This document shows positions 44,281 through 53,850 of a stretch of DNA of 64,000 nt, piece by piece (position 1 is the stretch's first letter; each line of letters opens with the position of its first letter). Source of the stretch: Nostoc sp. TCL240-02. GTDB lineage: Bacteria > Cyanobacteriota > Cyanobacteriia > Cyanobacteriales > Nostocaceae. Location: contig NZ_CP040094.1 in the NCBI RefSeq assembly GCF_013343235.1, positions 4,464,501 through 4,528,500 of the forward strand. The letters are read 5' to 3'. The position numbers and the translations under genes were made by a program. The notes beneath the pieces are model-generated. The model saw only the letters and a program-made list of their open reading frames with translations, was not told the origin of the DNA and ran no database searches.

Positions 44281-44369
44281 AACTGACTTTCAGCTTAATC
44301 GCTTGTTTGTCCTTTTGGTTGTTTCGTATGACATCGCTTAACCATTAGAGTATTTTTTCTGAATATGGA

Positions 44370-44427
44370 AATTTTAAGTAAATTTAACCACATTTACCTG
44401 ACGAAAGTTTACAATATAATTACTGAA
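44370..44427 (+). promoter_or_regulatory. Promoter-like segment, copy 1
   Basis: A 58-bp stretch (AAATTTAACCACA, then GAAAGTTTACAATATAAT) with TATAAT at 44415-44420, lying just upstream of the gene at 44466. A very similar copy occurs at 45147-45204. It probably carries the promoter. Confidence 0.45.
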
Positions 44428-44465
44428 ACTAATCTAGTTACAACTAACAGGCTTTGGTTCGACCC

Positions 44466-44825
44466 ATGACTGATAACAAACAAATTATCTCCCAACTCAG
44501 CCAACAAAAACCAGGATGTGTAAAGGTTGTAGCTCCAAGTGAACTAACCGTCCATGCTCGTCACAGACAATCCTTTCGGACAGCACCCACTTTGAGCAAT
44601 TACCTTCTCAAAGTCATCCCTAAATTGTCCATCGTCAGCGCTATGTTGTTTGGCATCAGTGCATTAGGCTATTGGGGATTAGAAATTGTTGAAGCTAACA
44701 CAATCCCGACGGTAGAAGACAGATACGATTGGCAAACCCAAAAACATATTTGCTTGGGTTGGATGCTGGTTACTTTTTCTAGCTTTCTTGGCAGTGCTTC
44801 TTTTGGTGATGAGTTTACGCTCTGA
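44466..44825 (+). CDS. Small membrane protein of unknown function
   Basis: 119 residues from the ATG at 44466 (MTDNKQIISQLSQQKPGCVK). Two hydrophobic segments (LSIVSAMLFGISALGYWGL and ICLGWMLVTFSSFLGSASFG) flank a polar loop. No family recognised. A promoter-like repeat precedes it. Confidence 0.5.
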   Translation: MTDNKQIISQLSQQKPGCVKVVAPSELTVHARHRQSFRTAPTLSNYLLKVIPKLSIVSAMLFGISALGYWGLEIVEANTIPTVEDRYDWQTQKHICLGWMLVTFSSFLGSASFGDEFTL

Positions 44826-44868
44826 AATTCAAAAGTTAGATGTCTAAATATCGCCCCGTGGTCGATTA

Positions 44869-45127
44869 CTAAAAATTAATCCGACGATAGATTTCAGTCA
44901 GAGGAATTTCTACATTTAAACTGTGCAGAACAATCGTCCGCTCAAGGTGAGAGTGAACTTGCCATAGCCAGCGATCGTTACTGCTACGATCCCGCGTTGT
45001 GATACTGCTCAATGTATGGTTCAGTTTGGCTCACAAGCAGATATTCACAAAAGCTAGCAATCGAGCGATATTTTTTAAACTTGTCGCCTCGATCATAAGC
45101 AACAGTTACGAGTGATAAAACTTTCAC
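44869..45127 (-). pseudogene. Relic of a Uma2-family (DUF820) endonuclease
   Basis: Read on the minus strand: VKVLSLVTVAYDRGDKFKKY, RSIASFCEYLLVSQTEPYIE, then in a shifted frame DRWLWQVHSHLERTIVLHSL, TEIYRRIN. This is the C-terminal half of the Uma2 family (S..T..yDrg.Kf..Y......eYvLV.Q). The N-terminus is missing and at least one frameshift has occurred. Confidence 0.65.
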
Positions 45128-45461
45128 AATCAGTATTGGATTGAGAAATTTTATGTAAATTTAACCACACATCTATAAGAAAGTTCACAATATAATTACT
45201 GAAATAAAAGGGAACAGGAAACTCTTAACAGGCAACAGAAAAGCCAAGCTGTCCACAAGAGGCGGGGTTTTACCTTCCCCAAATGGAAGAATTTTTTCGC
45301 CCACCAGGGTCAAGGTTTAAAACCTTACTTCTTTACAAGATACTACCGCGAACGGGGCTACTTTTTTCTTCCGTTAAGAGTTTCTTTTTGTTTGTTCCTG
45401 CTGCGAAAGGGCTTTTTTAATCTAGCTACAATCACGAGGATTCAACTCTAATTTAGCTAAT
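45128..45461. other. Non-coding stretch with promoter-like copy 2 (45147-45204)
   Basis: The second copy of the 58-bp promoter-like segment (AAATTTAACCACA, GAAAGTTCACAATATAAT) is not followed by any gene. The remainder contains GC-richer relic-like sequence but no frame that I can support. Confidence 0.4.
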
Positions 45462-45939
45462 TTAATAAGAACTGGAAAGGAGCTGCACAACTTCATCCAC
45501 TATTGACTCTGTACTCTCAAGTTTGTCTAGAAATCGATTAAAGCCAGCCAGCATCTATTGCCTTGCTACTTGAGACTTCCCGTGTATAAGAAGTTATGGC
45601 GATTGCTGGTAACTGCCGTACTAATGAGTTTGAATGTATCCGAACTTGCTCAATCAACCAGTTTCCATCATGATTAGGCAACAAAACATTCGATAATAGA
45701 ATATCGGGATTGAACAATTCGATCATGGACAAGGCTTCTTCTGCGTCCATAAAGGTGATGACTTCTGCACCTTCTTTTTCCAGAATGAAGAGCAGCAATT
45801 CTGCAATATCAGGCTCATCCTCTACCAAAAAAATCTTAATTCCAGCAAGATGCAGAAGCGAATTTAAATCACTTTGTAGATTGCTCATTTGATCTGTCGT
45901 GACTGAGTGACTCAACAATATATAAACAGATTGACTCAA
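45462..45939 (-). pseudogene. Response-regulator receiver protein with frameshift and altered phospho-site
   Basis: A receiver domain: IKIFLVEDEPDIAELLLFIL (acidic pair present), then PDILLSNVLLPNHDGNWLIE, where the phospho-accepting Asp is replaced by Asn, then AIAITSYTREVSSSKAIDAG. The frame stops at 45538 with GWL. Removing one copy of a tandem TGGC at about 45542-45549 restores AGFNRFLDKLESTESIVDEV to a stop at 45462, which is the expected end of a receiver domain. It may start at 45939 or 45888. Confidence 0.7.
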
Positions 45940-46268
45940 TTAAGGTGCTTTTGTCATTGCACCATTGGTTTAGTCAAAGGATGAAATTCATTCTTGCACT
46001 TTTTAACTGCCTTACCAAACTACCCTCTTTAGTTACATTTTTAACTAAAATAAATCTCTAATTAGGAGTATATTTGCAATTTTTACCTCTTGATTCCGCC
46101 AATTTTGCATTTTCTATATATGCAAGTATCTTTACATAATTGAGAAGGAATCTACTTAGTAGATTAATTTATTGAAATTTCTGTTGAATCTTTAGCTATT
46201 CAGACAGATGTATTCATAATCGCTGAATGATTATAGTTAATGTCTGAATAAATTTTAGTGTAGCAATT
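45940..46268. other. AT-rich intergenic region
   Basis: Divergent promoter space between the receiver gene and the small winged-helix gene. No repeat or hairpin of note was seen. Confidence 0.4.
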
Positions 46269-46493
46269 ATGAATCCTATTAATCAGGCTATTTTAGAATC
46301 TCTGCGTTCTGGCGAGAAGACTGCTGGAGAATTAAAAGACATATTTGATTGTAGTTACAGCGTCCTTGATAAGGGATTGCAGGATCTAATTGACACACAA
46401 CAGATTGAAGCCGGATGGAGTAATGATAATTATCCAGCAAGAATTTATCGGCTCAAGCGCCAGCAACAATCTATGACTTTTTGGAAAAATTAG
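46269..46493 (+). CDS. Small winged-helix protein
   Basis: A 74-residue protein, MNPINQAILESLRSGEKTAG, with ELKDIFDCSYSVLDKGLQDL and IDTQQIEAGWSNDNYPARIY. The helix-helix-helix-wing order fits a small winged-helix DNA-binding protein. Target unknown. Confidence 0.6.
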   Translation: MNPINQAILESLRSGEKTAGELKDIFDCSYSVLDKGLQDLIDTQQIEAGWSNDNYPARIYRLKRQQQSMTFWKN

Positions 46494-46844
46494 TCATTCT
46501 TTTTTAATGCTAAATAATTTTCCCAATCTTAATCATCTCAAAAAATACTCTTTATTGGCGAATTTCTCACTCAACATCAACTTCTAAATGGTTGACCTCT
46601 CTATCCGACCACTAGCCGTAATACTACTCATTTTTTGCTGATAACGCTTTGGAGTTGTGTGTAGCATTCGTTGAAAGACAGAAGTCATGTGACTCTGGTT
46701 GCCAAATCCCGCTTCTGCGGCTACCTGTGCTAGTTCGCGCTTTTGGTTTTGTAAGAGTTTTTGAGCAAGTTCCAGGCGACATCGCAGGACGTATTGATAA
46801 GGTGATAGTCCAGTTGTAACTTTAAATGCTCGTGCAAAATGATA

Positions 46845-48034
46845 AGCTAATCGGCATTCAAGCTGCAATATAGCTGAGATTGCCTTTGTTTTTGATTTGG
46901 CGATGCCACTTAATCACTAACTCGCCTTGATTCAAAAGCTTATCTAGCAGTGATTTTAATTCATCTACTGATTTAAATAAGCGATGAGCAATATATTCTT
47001 TACATGAGTGCCAGACTAACTCAATAATATTGTAATCAGGGCTGTAAGGGGGTAAAAACTCTAAAACAAAATTTGGGAACTCTTCAGATATTTTAGCTAT
47101 AATGTCTTTGCGTTTATGAAAACTAGCATTATCTAAAACTAAAATAATCTTCGGCCCAGATTTTACAAAATCTTCGCCAAGGTTTCCTTTACTTATCCAC
47201 TCCTGTTTAATTAATTCAAATAATAGTTGTAATTGCTCGTAAAAAATATCTGCATTACCTTTTTTCACGAAAAAGCATACCCGCTTTCGGTCTAATTCTC
47301 GGATTGCTCCCATCACATTAACCCGACCACAACGCCGTTGCCCTGGAACATTTTTACGTTTTCCTTTTTTACTCCAATTCTTGCGTCGAATTACACGTAA
47401 ACTAAACCCGCTCTCGTCCCAAAACCATACCTGTAGACGCTCTGGCTGTTCTCGTGCAATCAATAAATATTGGGTAAGTTTTTCTTTAAATTTTGCTCTA
47501 TCTACTGGATTTTGTTTATCCTTTAGATCATATTTAGCCCAAATATAACTATACTTTTTTCGCTTTAATATCCTCCTCACTTGAGAGCTACTTAAATCAA
47601 TACCTGTTTTCTCGGTTAAATAAGTAGCTAATCTTTCTGCTGTCCATTTCCCAAATTCGTAACCTAATGATGAGGGTTCTTGAGCAACAGTTTTTAATAA
47701 AAGTTCAATATATTCAGGAGTGGCTTTTCGCCAATGTTCGTACTCTCTTTTATTATGTAAGGTTTCTAAATTATCTGGATCTCCATGCATACACCAATAT
47801 GCCACTGTTCTATGCGAACAGCCTAAAAATTTTGCAATTTCGTGTTGTGGCTTCCCATCATTTTGCAGAAGAATAATTAGAATTCTTTCCCTAATATGCG
47901 GTAGGTTGCTCTCTTTTAGAGCTTCCTGTAGCTTGCTGACTTGCTCCTGTGTTAAAAAGTTCTTGGCTGGTGGCGGCATAGGTGCTTTGAAACGGCTTCA
48001 TCTTCTTATTATGCAACTTAAGTACCGATTAGCT
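46845..48034 (-). mobile_element. IS630-family insertion sequence (TA target duplication)
   Basis: An element of about 1190 bp. The left end AGCTAATCGG followed by CATTCAAGCTGCA matches, inverted, the right end AGCTAATCGG followed by TACTTAAGTTGCA. TA lies on both sides (46843-46844 and 48035-48036), the standard IS630/Tc1-mariner target duplication. It carries one intact transposase and interrupts the AraC gene. Confidence 0.88.
46858..47979 (-). CDS. IS630-family transposase
   Basis: A 373-residue DDE transposase. The N-terminal region holds paired helix-turn-helix motifs (HEIAKFLGCSHRTVAYWCMH; DLSSSQVRRILKRKKYSYI). The catalytic acids are in VWFWDESGFSLR, LVLDNASFHKRKD and PYSPDYNIIELVWHSCKEY. 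No stop or frameshift, so it may be active. It is transcribed in the same direction as the disrupted AraC gene. Confidence 0.9.
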   Translation of the reverse strand: MPPPAKNFLTQEQVSKLQEALKESNLPHIRERILIILLQNDGKPQHEIAKFLGCSHRTVAYWCMHGDPDNLETLHNKREYEHWRKATPEYIELLLKTVAQEPSSLGYEFGKWTAERLATYLTEKTGIDLSSSQVRRILKRKKYSYIWAKYDLKDKQNPVDRAKFKEKLTQYLLIAREQPERLQVWFWDESGFSLRVIRRKNWSKKGKRKNVPGQRRCGRVNVMGAIRELDRKRVCFFVKKGNADIFYEQLQLLFELIKQEWISKGNLGEDFVKSGPKIILVLDNASFHKRKDIIAKISEEFPNFVLEFLPPYSPDYNIIELVWHSCKEYIAHRLFKSVDELKSLLDKLLNQGELVIKWHRQIKNKGNLSYIAA

Positions 48035-48861
48035 TAGGGACTGAATCCGACTGTGGCAGCAATCTGGTTGAGGTTAAGTTCCTGAGATAGATTCGCTCTG
48101 ATGTATTCTAAGACTTGCTTTAACAAATTTGGGTCTAAAAATTCTGGTGGACGTTTGAGCCGTCCAGATAGGCTTGAACGTCGGTAAATTATTTGTGCCA
48201 ACACTGCCGTTGCAACTGATTCTAAGTAAAATGCACCACCGATTTGTCCATTATCAAAAAACTCTTGCATAGCAAGCGCAGCACTCAATCCCCAACTAGT
48301 CTTAGGAATTTGCCCTGGCTGTAATTCAATCGTTTGCCCCTCTGCTTCTACTCGGACTACACGCTGTAAAAAAGATTGGGAATATCCAAACACTACAAAA
48401 CAAGAAGCATCTTCCACCGAAGTATAAGTACTACCTTGCGGCACAATATCAAAACCTCCTGGTAGTGCTTGGTAAGGTTGCAGTCGATCAGCATTGAAGG
48501 CAGCAATCCCACGAGTTTCTCCAAAACTTGTTACCACAAGGTTCAGTGGTGAGCGAATATTAGCTTCTAAGTGTCCTGGCGGAATGATTGCTACCATTAA
48601 CTCTGGTGTTTCTAGCCAGTGCCCCCACTGGGGTAAAGTTTCTAGTGGAGGCTGATCAAGGGGCATCATATATTCTGGGGGATTGAATAAAAACTCTTTT
48701 AGCAGATTCATGGGCAGCCCAATCAAGTGTTAACAGCAATTTCAATGCAATACCCTATTATCTCAAAAAGCAAATTTCAAGATTCCGCAAGAATTGAAAA
48801 GACAGTAATGATTGCAGCCAAGTATTTTCAAAGTTAGGATTTTATATTTGAGTAATTGTCA

Positions 48862-49359
48862 ATGCCTGTTCTAATTCCGATTTCAACCTTTTTTATCGGC
48901 TGTCATGGGCTGCTTGCTCTAGGTTTGTCCTATCGAGTGGCAATGGAACGCACCCGGACTCGAATTTGGCATGGTGCATCTCTATCTGAAGTTGCCTCAC
49001 AGCCCAATTACCTAGCTTCACCGAATGCTTGGGCAGAGTTTGTAGAAAAAATAACACAACAGTTTATTTTAACGAAAAACATAGACGATGGGGGATTGCA
49101 GCGTACTATCCGAGCGCATGGTAACTTTACAGAATACGTACCTCAAAGCCTCATATTCTTAATTGCCTTAGAGTCGATGCAGGCTTTTAACGGACTGTTG
49201 TGGATGCTAGGTACTCTATTAATGCTAGCTCGGATTAGCCATGCCTGGGGGTTAATACACACCTATGGCCCATCACCGGGTAGGGCGATCGGTTTTTTTG
49301 GAACTTGGCTAGTTTATCTCGTCGGTAGTCTGGCTTGTCTTTACTACAGCGTGCAGTAA
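48862..49359 (+). CDS. MAPEG-family membrane protein
   Basis: A 165-residue integral membrane protein from the ATG at 48862 (MPVLIPISTFFIGCHGLLAL). Four membrane segments and the motif RTIRAHGNFTEYVPQSLIFL identify the MAPEG family (membrane-associated proteins in eicosanoid and glutathione metabolism; bacterial members are often glutathione-transferase-like). It is divergent from the AraC gene and 40 bases upstream of the DUF4336 gene on the same strand. Confidence 0.85.
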   Translation: MPVLIPISTFFIGCHGLLALGLSYRVAMERTRTRIWHGASLSEVASQPNYLASPNAWAEFVEKITQQFILTKNIDDGGLQRTIRAHGNFTEYVPQSLIFLIALESMQAFNGLLWMLGTLLMLARISHAWGLIHTYGPSPGRAIGFFGTWLVYLVGSLACLYYSVQ

Positions 49360-49398
49360 TTTTTATAGTTCAGCGATGACCCTAACTCAAAAATTATA

Positions 49399-50115
49399 AT
49401 GCTTAAAGCAATTGATACCGACCTTTGGGTTGCTGAACAGCCTCTAAAATATTTTGGCTTGGAAGTAGGGACGAGGATGACCGTGATTCGCCTGACCAGT
49501 GGTAAATTAATGGTGATTTCACCTATTGAAATGGATGAAACCACTATCAATGAGCTAAATCAATTAGGTGAAGTAACTTACATTGTCGTCCCCAACTTAT
49601 ACCATCATCTATTTGTTGCTAATTTCAAGTTGTGCTACCCCCGTGCCAAACTATGGACAGTATCTGGTCTAGAGCGCAAACGACCGGATTTGCAAACCAA
49701 CCAGATTATTAGCAATCACAGCATTCACGCGATTGATGGAGTTGAATATTTATTAGTACAAGCATTCAACACATTGTGTACTAGTGGATGCTCACCACTC
49801 AATGAATGTGTCTTTTTTCATGTCAAAAGCCGAACTTTGATTGTAACTGATACAGTTTTTCATTTTGACGATCAATGTTCACCAAGTATAAGGTTAATGG
49901 CAAAACTTTTAGGTGCTTACAACCAACTCCGTCCATCGTTATTAGAAAAATTTGCAACTCTAGATAAAGTCAAAGTCAAAGTCAAACGGTCAATTCAACA
50001 GCTTCTTACTTGGAATTTTGAACGAGTAATCATGGCGCATGGAAGCATAATTGAACAAGATGGTAAACCTCAGTTTAAAACAGGGTATGAGTGGTTTTTT
50101 AAAATGCCTTTATAA
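49399..50115 (+). CDS. DUF4336 protein (metallo-beta-lactamase-like fold)
   Basis: A 238-residue protein, MLKAIDTDLWVAEQPLKYFG, with the DUF4336 pattern: YIVVPNLYHHLFVANFKLCY, FFHVKSRTLIVTDTVFHFDD, NFERVIMAHGSIIE. Histidines at YHH, TVFHFD and MAHG occupy the places of metal ligands in metallo-beta-lactamase folds, though the classical HxHxDH is not complete. A tandem AAAGTC repeat (49967-49984) encodes KVKVKV. Probably co-transcribed with the MAPEG gene. Confidence 0.75.
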   Translation: MLKAIDTDLWVAEQPLKYFGLEVGTRMTVIRLTSGKLMVISPIEMDETTINELNQLGEVTYIVVPNLYHHLFVANFKLCYPRAKLWTVSGLERKRPDLQTNQIISNHSIHAIDGVEYLLVQAFNTLCTSGCSPLNECVFFHVKSRTLIVTDTVFHFDDQCSPSIRLMAKLLGAYNQLRPSLLEKFATLDKVKVKVKRSIQQLLTWNFERVIMAHGSIIEQDGKPQFKTGYEWFFKMPL

Positions 50116-50377
50116 CGATACTTAACTCAGTAAATAAGTACTACTAAATAACTGCCTCTAGCTTATTTAAACTAGTAAAAATTCACTCTAATCTTTCCTG
50201 CTCAGATTTATGCAAAATGTGCAAATACGTCGCTGAGTATTTTCACGTCTTTCCTGACTCGATGGTTATGCTGACAATAGCCTCAGCATCGTTAAGTTCA
50301 ACTTCTCGAACCAATAAATCCACGTTCAATTGCCTTTTATCAATAACTCTTATTAACCAATATTCCGTCTGCAATTA

Positions 50378-50495
50378 CAATTCTCCACTGGGGAAATTTA
50401 GCTAGCAGTTTCCCGATCATTATCACAAGTGCCGGATCATCATTCCAGCATTCCTACAAGAAGTCAGACCCGGTATTTTGCCCTGAATTCGCCGC
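50378..50495 (-). pseudogene. Degenerate copy of the gene at 53851
   Basis: The 118 bases match 53891-54007 of the minus-strand gene at 53851-54273 at most positions, including the run GGATCATCATTCCAGCATTC. On the minus strand it is broken by stops. The rest of 50116-50543 shows no gene. Confidence 0.6.
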
Positions 50496-50543
50496 AACTT
50501 TTGCGACACTTCCTCAATTTAATTGCAGGGAATATGCCAACTC

Positions 50544-51848
50544 CTAAAAGAAGCGTTCCACTAAATAAGCCGCATATTCCATACCATAAGGTACACTCAC
50601 CCCAGCAGTCATTCCATTAGCAAAGTAGGTGTTTTGATTACCCTGCAACATTTCTAATCGTTGATAAATACCATCCTTGAGGTCTTCGGCTGAAAAATGA
50701 GAGAACCACTTCCAAATTAGGGGTTGCCCCATAAGTGTCACTTGAGTACCTCCGAGCTTTTTGACGCAATCGGCTACGTTGCTTTCCAACTCTTCAACAG
50801 TTGTCGTTTCATCCATGAATGGATAAAAATTGTAGATTTTACTGCCTGGATCAACCTCGTAGATAGCTAATGGATAACTAGTTGGTAAAGGCTGATTTAA
50901 AGTATTTCTGATTACGTAGAAAATGTTTGCAGGTAAGCCCTCTACTTTACAGGTAATAACTGCTCTTTTAATGGTACGTACCCTAGAAAAAATCTCTACT
51001 TCTTCAGTACAAGCATCAGCTACACTGAGAAAGTCATCTACAGGAGCAGTCCAAATTAAACGCTCAAATTCCCATTGATTTGAAGTAGTTTTGACCAGAA
51101 TTGTTTGATTGCGAGAAACATGCTCAATAGTTTGTCCTAGACACAAGTTATGGGTTGCTGCTAAACGATTCCATAATTCTTGATTCCCTTCTTGCAATTG
51201 AGGCATATTCAGAACCAATTTTTTCAGGAAATTGCAACGGTTCCATAATGCTAACAGCCTAATCACATAAGCAGTAGAAGCTTCTTGTTCTAGATATCCA
51301 AACTGTCCCGCATTCGCAATCGGCATTAAAGCATCTCGAATAAAATCCAAACCCTGTTTGTTAAACTATTGAGGTGAGGATTCATTCATACCTCGGTAAG
51401 CAGGATTGATATAGCCTGGATCTGAATACCGAGTATACTTGTCTAATTCTTGGAAAAATTTCCTCAACTGCCAGAGCCGGCTGAATAAAGAATGTTTTGA
51501 CTCCACTAAAAATGGGCTAGTAACTTTGCCAGTAGCTAAGTCAAATATTTGCACCCGTGGCATCACATGAAGCGATGGAGAAATCCCATACCTTTTTCTA
51601 TATTTTTTGTACAAGGGGCTAGGTAAGATCCAAACAGTTCCACCCTCGTAAATACCACGGGCTTCAAGACTTGGGTCTGCGTATCTAATTGAATATGTTT
51701 TCCCACCTACACGATTTTTGGCATCAATGATGGTGATATTTTTGTATCCAAGATCATGTAATTCTTCGGCAGCCGTTAAACCAGCGCATCCAGCACCAAT
51801 TATACCAATACGGGTTGAAGGTTCACAGGTTAAACGATTAATTCGCAT
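50544..51848 (-). pseudogene. FAD-dependent amine oxidase interrupted by one in-frame TAG
   Basis: The N-terminal 160 residues contain the dinucleotide-binding fold IGIIGAGCAGLTAAEELHDL, NITIIDAKNRVGGKTYSIRY. After NESSPQ a single TAG (51366-51368) is followed in the same frame by FNKQGLDFIRDALMPI and about 268 more residues, ending NTYFANGMTAGVSVPYGMEY, the usual C-terminal FAD-contact region. Reading through gives about 434 residues, a normal length for flavin amine oxidases and related desaturases. The C-terminal part alone would lack the FAD site. Confidence 0.75.
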
Positions 51849-52302
51849 GAAACTGTAGTTAGAATTTCAGTCCCATTTCAATTGTACTAACTTTCTGTTC
51901 ATGTTAGTCACACCAAAGGCGATAGCCGTTCACTGTCTTCATCTCCATTATCACAGCGTCCCGCTCTTAAGGAGAAGGACTAAGCGAGAGCTTATCGCCC
52001 AAGGTACATTTTCCCAACAACGCTTGACGACTGTACACCCCATTTTAGAATTGAGCCGAAACTGTGGAGTATAGAGTATTTCCATCAAGAATTAAAATTT
52101 TAATTAGTGCATTACAACAACAGTGGAAGCCAAAAGTATGGAGTGATGAGTACATTTAACTACCCTGAGTTAGAATCACCGGAGCAAAGGTAATGGAATG
52201 GTGCAGCTTCCAAGTGAGGGTATGATGTACGTAATCGTCTCGTTGCCGGGTTTTCACGTCCATTGCTTTAAGTCCCAATCCAATGGCATTTGAACGACAA
52301 TT
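51849..52302. repeat. Intergenic region with a 60-bp direct repeat (51999-52061, again at 52862-52920)
   Basis: GGTACATTTTCCCAACAACG and, after a gap, AATTGAGC.GAAACTG recur in the same order at 52862-52920 with small changes (GGTACATTCTCCCAACATCG). The two copies bracket the small gene at 52303. Otherwise no gene is supported. Confidence 0.5.
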
Positions 52303-52626
52303 ATGAGTAACCCTCTTTCCCATCCCAAAGATCCAGACTTCCATTCATCTATTCAGGAAAACCTAAAACAGCTTTCTGCTCAGTTGGGATCTCCTTTGTC
52401 CGAATCATCAGTCATAGAAATATACCAGGATGCGTGCGATCTACTGAGCCACCTTTCCCCATCACCTCTTACTCTTGCCCGTGTTGCCGGAACATTACTG
52501 GTTTACCGAGTCAATGACACAGAACCGGAAGAATTTGAGTGGTTCAGCACCCAAGTGAAACAATGTCTGGACGAAGAAGAAGTTGAGGAGTTGATTGAAT
52601 CCATACATCGCACGGATGCTTTGTAA
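52303..52626 (+). CDS. Hypothetical protein
   Basis: A 107-residue acidic protein, MSNPLSHPKDPDFHSSIQEN, largely helical, with EEFEWFSTQVKQCLDEEEVE. No family recognised. It stands alone on the plus strand between two copies of a 60-bp repeat. Confidence 0.5.
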   Translation: MSNPLSHPKDPDFHSSIQENLKQLSAQLGSPLSESSVIEIYQDACDLLSHLSPSPLTLARVAGTLLVYRVNDTEPEEFEWFSTQVKQCLDEEEVEELIESIHRTDAL

Positions 52627-52922
52627 TCGCTGAAAAAGGTGGAGTCTCGCGCACATCAGATACCGTCGCATCATCTCTTGCAATTCCACTGCCTCACCTT
52701 CTGGCGTAAATATTACATTACCTGACATTGCAATTATAATCCTCTGCCGCCTCGCGCACTCAAACCAATCCTTTACAGCAGATTTTACCTGCGTGGACTC
52801 CGGTTTTCTCCCCTCCTTCAAATAAGCGATGTCTACGACAAGCTGCTATGCGTCTACGCACCCGGTACATTCTCCCAACATCGCTTGAGTGTACGCCCAA
52901 TCTCTCAATTGAGCTGAAACTG
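52627..52922 (-). other. Possible gene fragment and repeat copy
   Basis: A minus-strand stretch reads VKSAVKDWFECARRQRIIIA, then MSGNVIFTPEGEAVELQEMM, which looks protein-like, but the frame then runs through the gene at 52303 and cannot be real along its length. It may be a fragment. Bases 52862-52920 are the second copy of the 60-bp direct repeat. Confidence 0.3.
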
Positions 52923-53717
52923 CTATGTTTTACGAGCAACAACATAGTAAATTAACTCCTCATGCCATACACCTTGCTCAGTTTCTAGTGCAGCGATCTC
53001 TTCATCATAACTGGCTTTGATCTGGCAAATTTTTGGGGGTGTTAATTCCCGTAACGGATTATCGATATGTAGCCAGAATTGCCCATTCCATTTACCTTGT
53101 GCTTTTTCTAAGCTCAGGTAAGTCCCCATCTGTCGAGGATGAATTTCAATTTGGTCAAACTTGGCTTGAGTTAATAGGTGTTGAATTCGCTCTGGTGTTC
53201 CCAATGGTTCATGCAGATTTGGAAGTGCAATTCCATTTTTTGCACAAGCTTCTACAATCAATAATGCTAAATATGAATTTTCAGACGAGCAGGTGAATGC
53301 AATGAATCCGCCGAACTTGAGACAACGATACCAATTTTCGAGAATCTTAAGAATGTTGGGGAAAAGCACAATCGCGTAAGAACAATAGATCACGTCAAAC
53401 TTATCTGGCTCAGGCTGATATGCTTGGGCATCGACTTCAATTAGCTCAACATTAGATAAGTTTTGGGCTTGAATTTTCTGTTGAGCAATCTTGAGTAGTT
53501 CTGTTGCGATATCAATTCCAATTACATAACCACTTGGACCTACTTTTTGAGCAGATGTGATTGCAATATTTCCTGTTCCTGTCGCTACATCTAAGACAGA
53601 TTGCCCAGGGCTTGGAGTTACATAGTCAAAAAGTGCAATTGCACGATTGAGGGTGACATCGTTATCATAATTGGTTCTGGCATTGTAAAAATTGATAATT
53701 TCCTGCTTATATGTCAT
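52923..53717 (-). CDS. Class I SAM-dependent methyltransferase (UbiE-like)
   Basis: About 264 residues from the ATG at 53717 (MTYKQEIINFYNARTNYDND). SAM-binding motif I is SVLDVATGTGNIAITSAQ; the acidic residue closing beta-2 is in VIGIDIATELL; further motifs are VELIEVDAQAYQ and FDVIYCSYAIVLFPN. A late FIAFTCSSEN completes the Rossmann pattern. The substrate (quinone, polyketide or other small molecule) is unknown. It is not in an obvious operon. Confidence 0.82.
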   Translation of the reverse strand: MTYKQEIINFYNARTNYDNDVTLNRAIALFDYVTPSPGQSVLDVATGTGNIAITSAQKVGPSGYVIGIDIATELLKIAQQKIQAQNLSNVELIEVDAQAYQPEPDKFDVIYCSYAIVLFPNILKILENWYRCLKFGGFIAFTCSSENSYLALLIVEACAKNGIALPNLHEPLGTPERIQHLLTQAKFDQIEIHPRQMGTYLSLEKAQGKWNGQFWLHIDNPLRELTPPKICQIKASYDEEIAALETEQGVWHEELIYYVVARKT

Positions 53718-53850
53718 AAATAGCAACAATTTAGGATCACAAATCGCCAAATAAGCTGAAAGTGCTAAATTTTCATCCTCTGCTTACTTTAGCCTTAAAC
53801 TGTCCGCCCATCTGAATTGACTTGTCTAGCTTGTAGTGACATAACACCCT

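Larger units (their letters stand above)
46584..48711 (-). pseudogene. AraC-family regulator gene split by an IS630 insertion
   Basis: The N-terminal part (48711 down to about 48035; MNLLKEFLFNPPEYMMPLDQ) runs into the first helix of the AraC DNA-binding domain (LNLNQIAATVGFSP). The rest (46584 to about 46844) continues YHFARAFKVTTGLSPYQYVL, CRLELAQKLL, EAGFGNQSHMTSVFQR. Removing the IS and one copy of the duplicated TA rejoins FSPYHFARAF in frame. The gene is otherwise intact, so the insertion is probably recent. Confidence 0.85.

Noticed and set aside
52495..52821. 108-codon minus-strand frame
   Set aside because: It overlaps the 3' end of the plus-strand gene at 52303; only its first half looks protein-like, so it was noted as a possible fragment rather than a gene.
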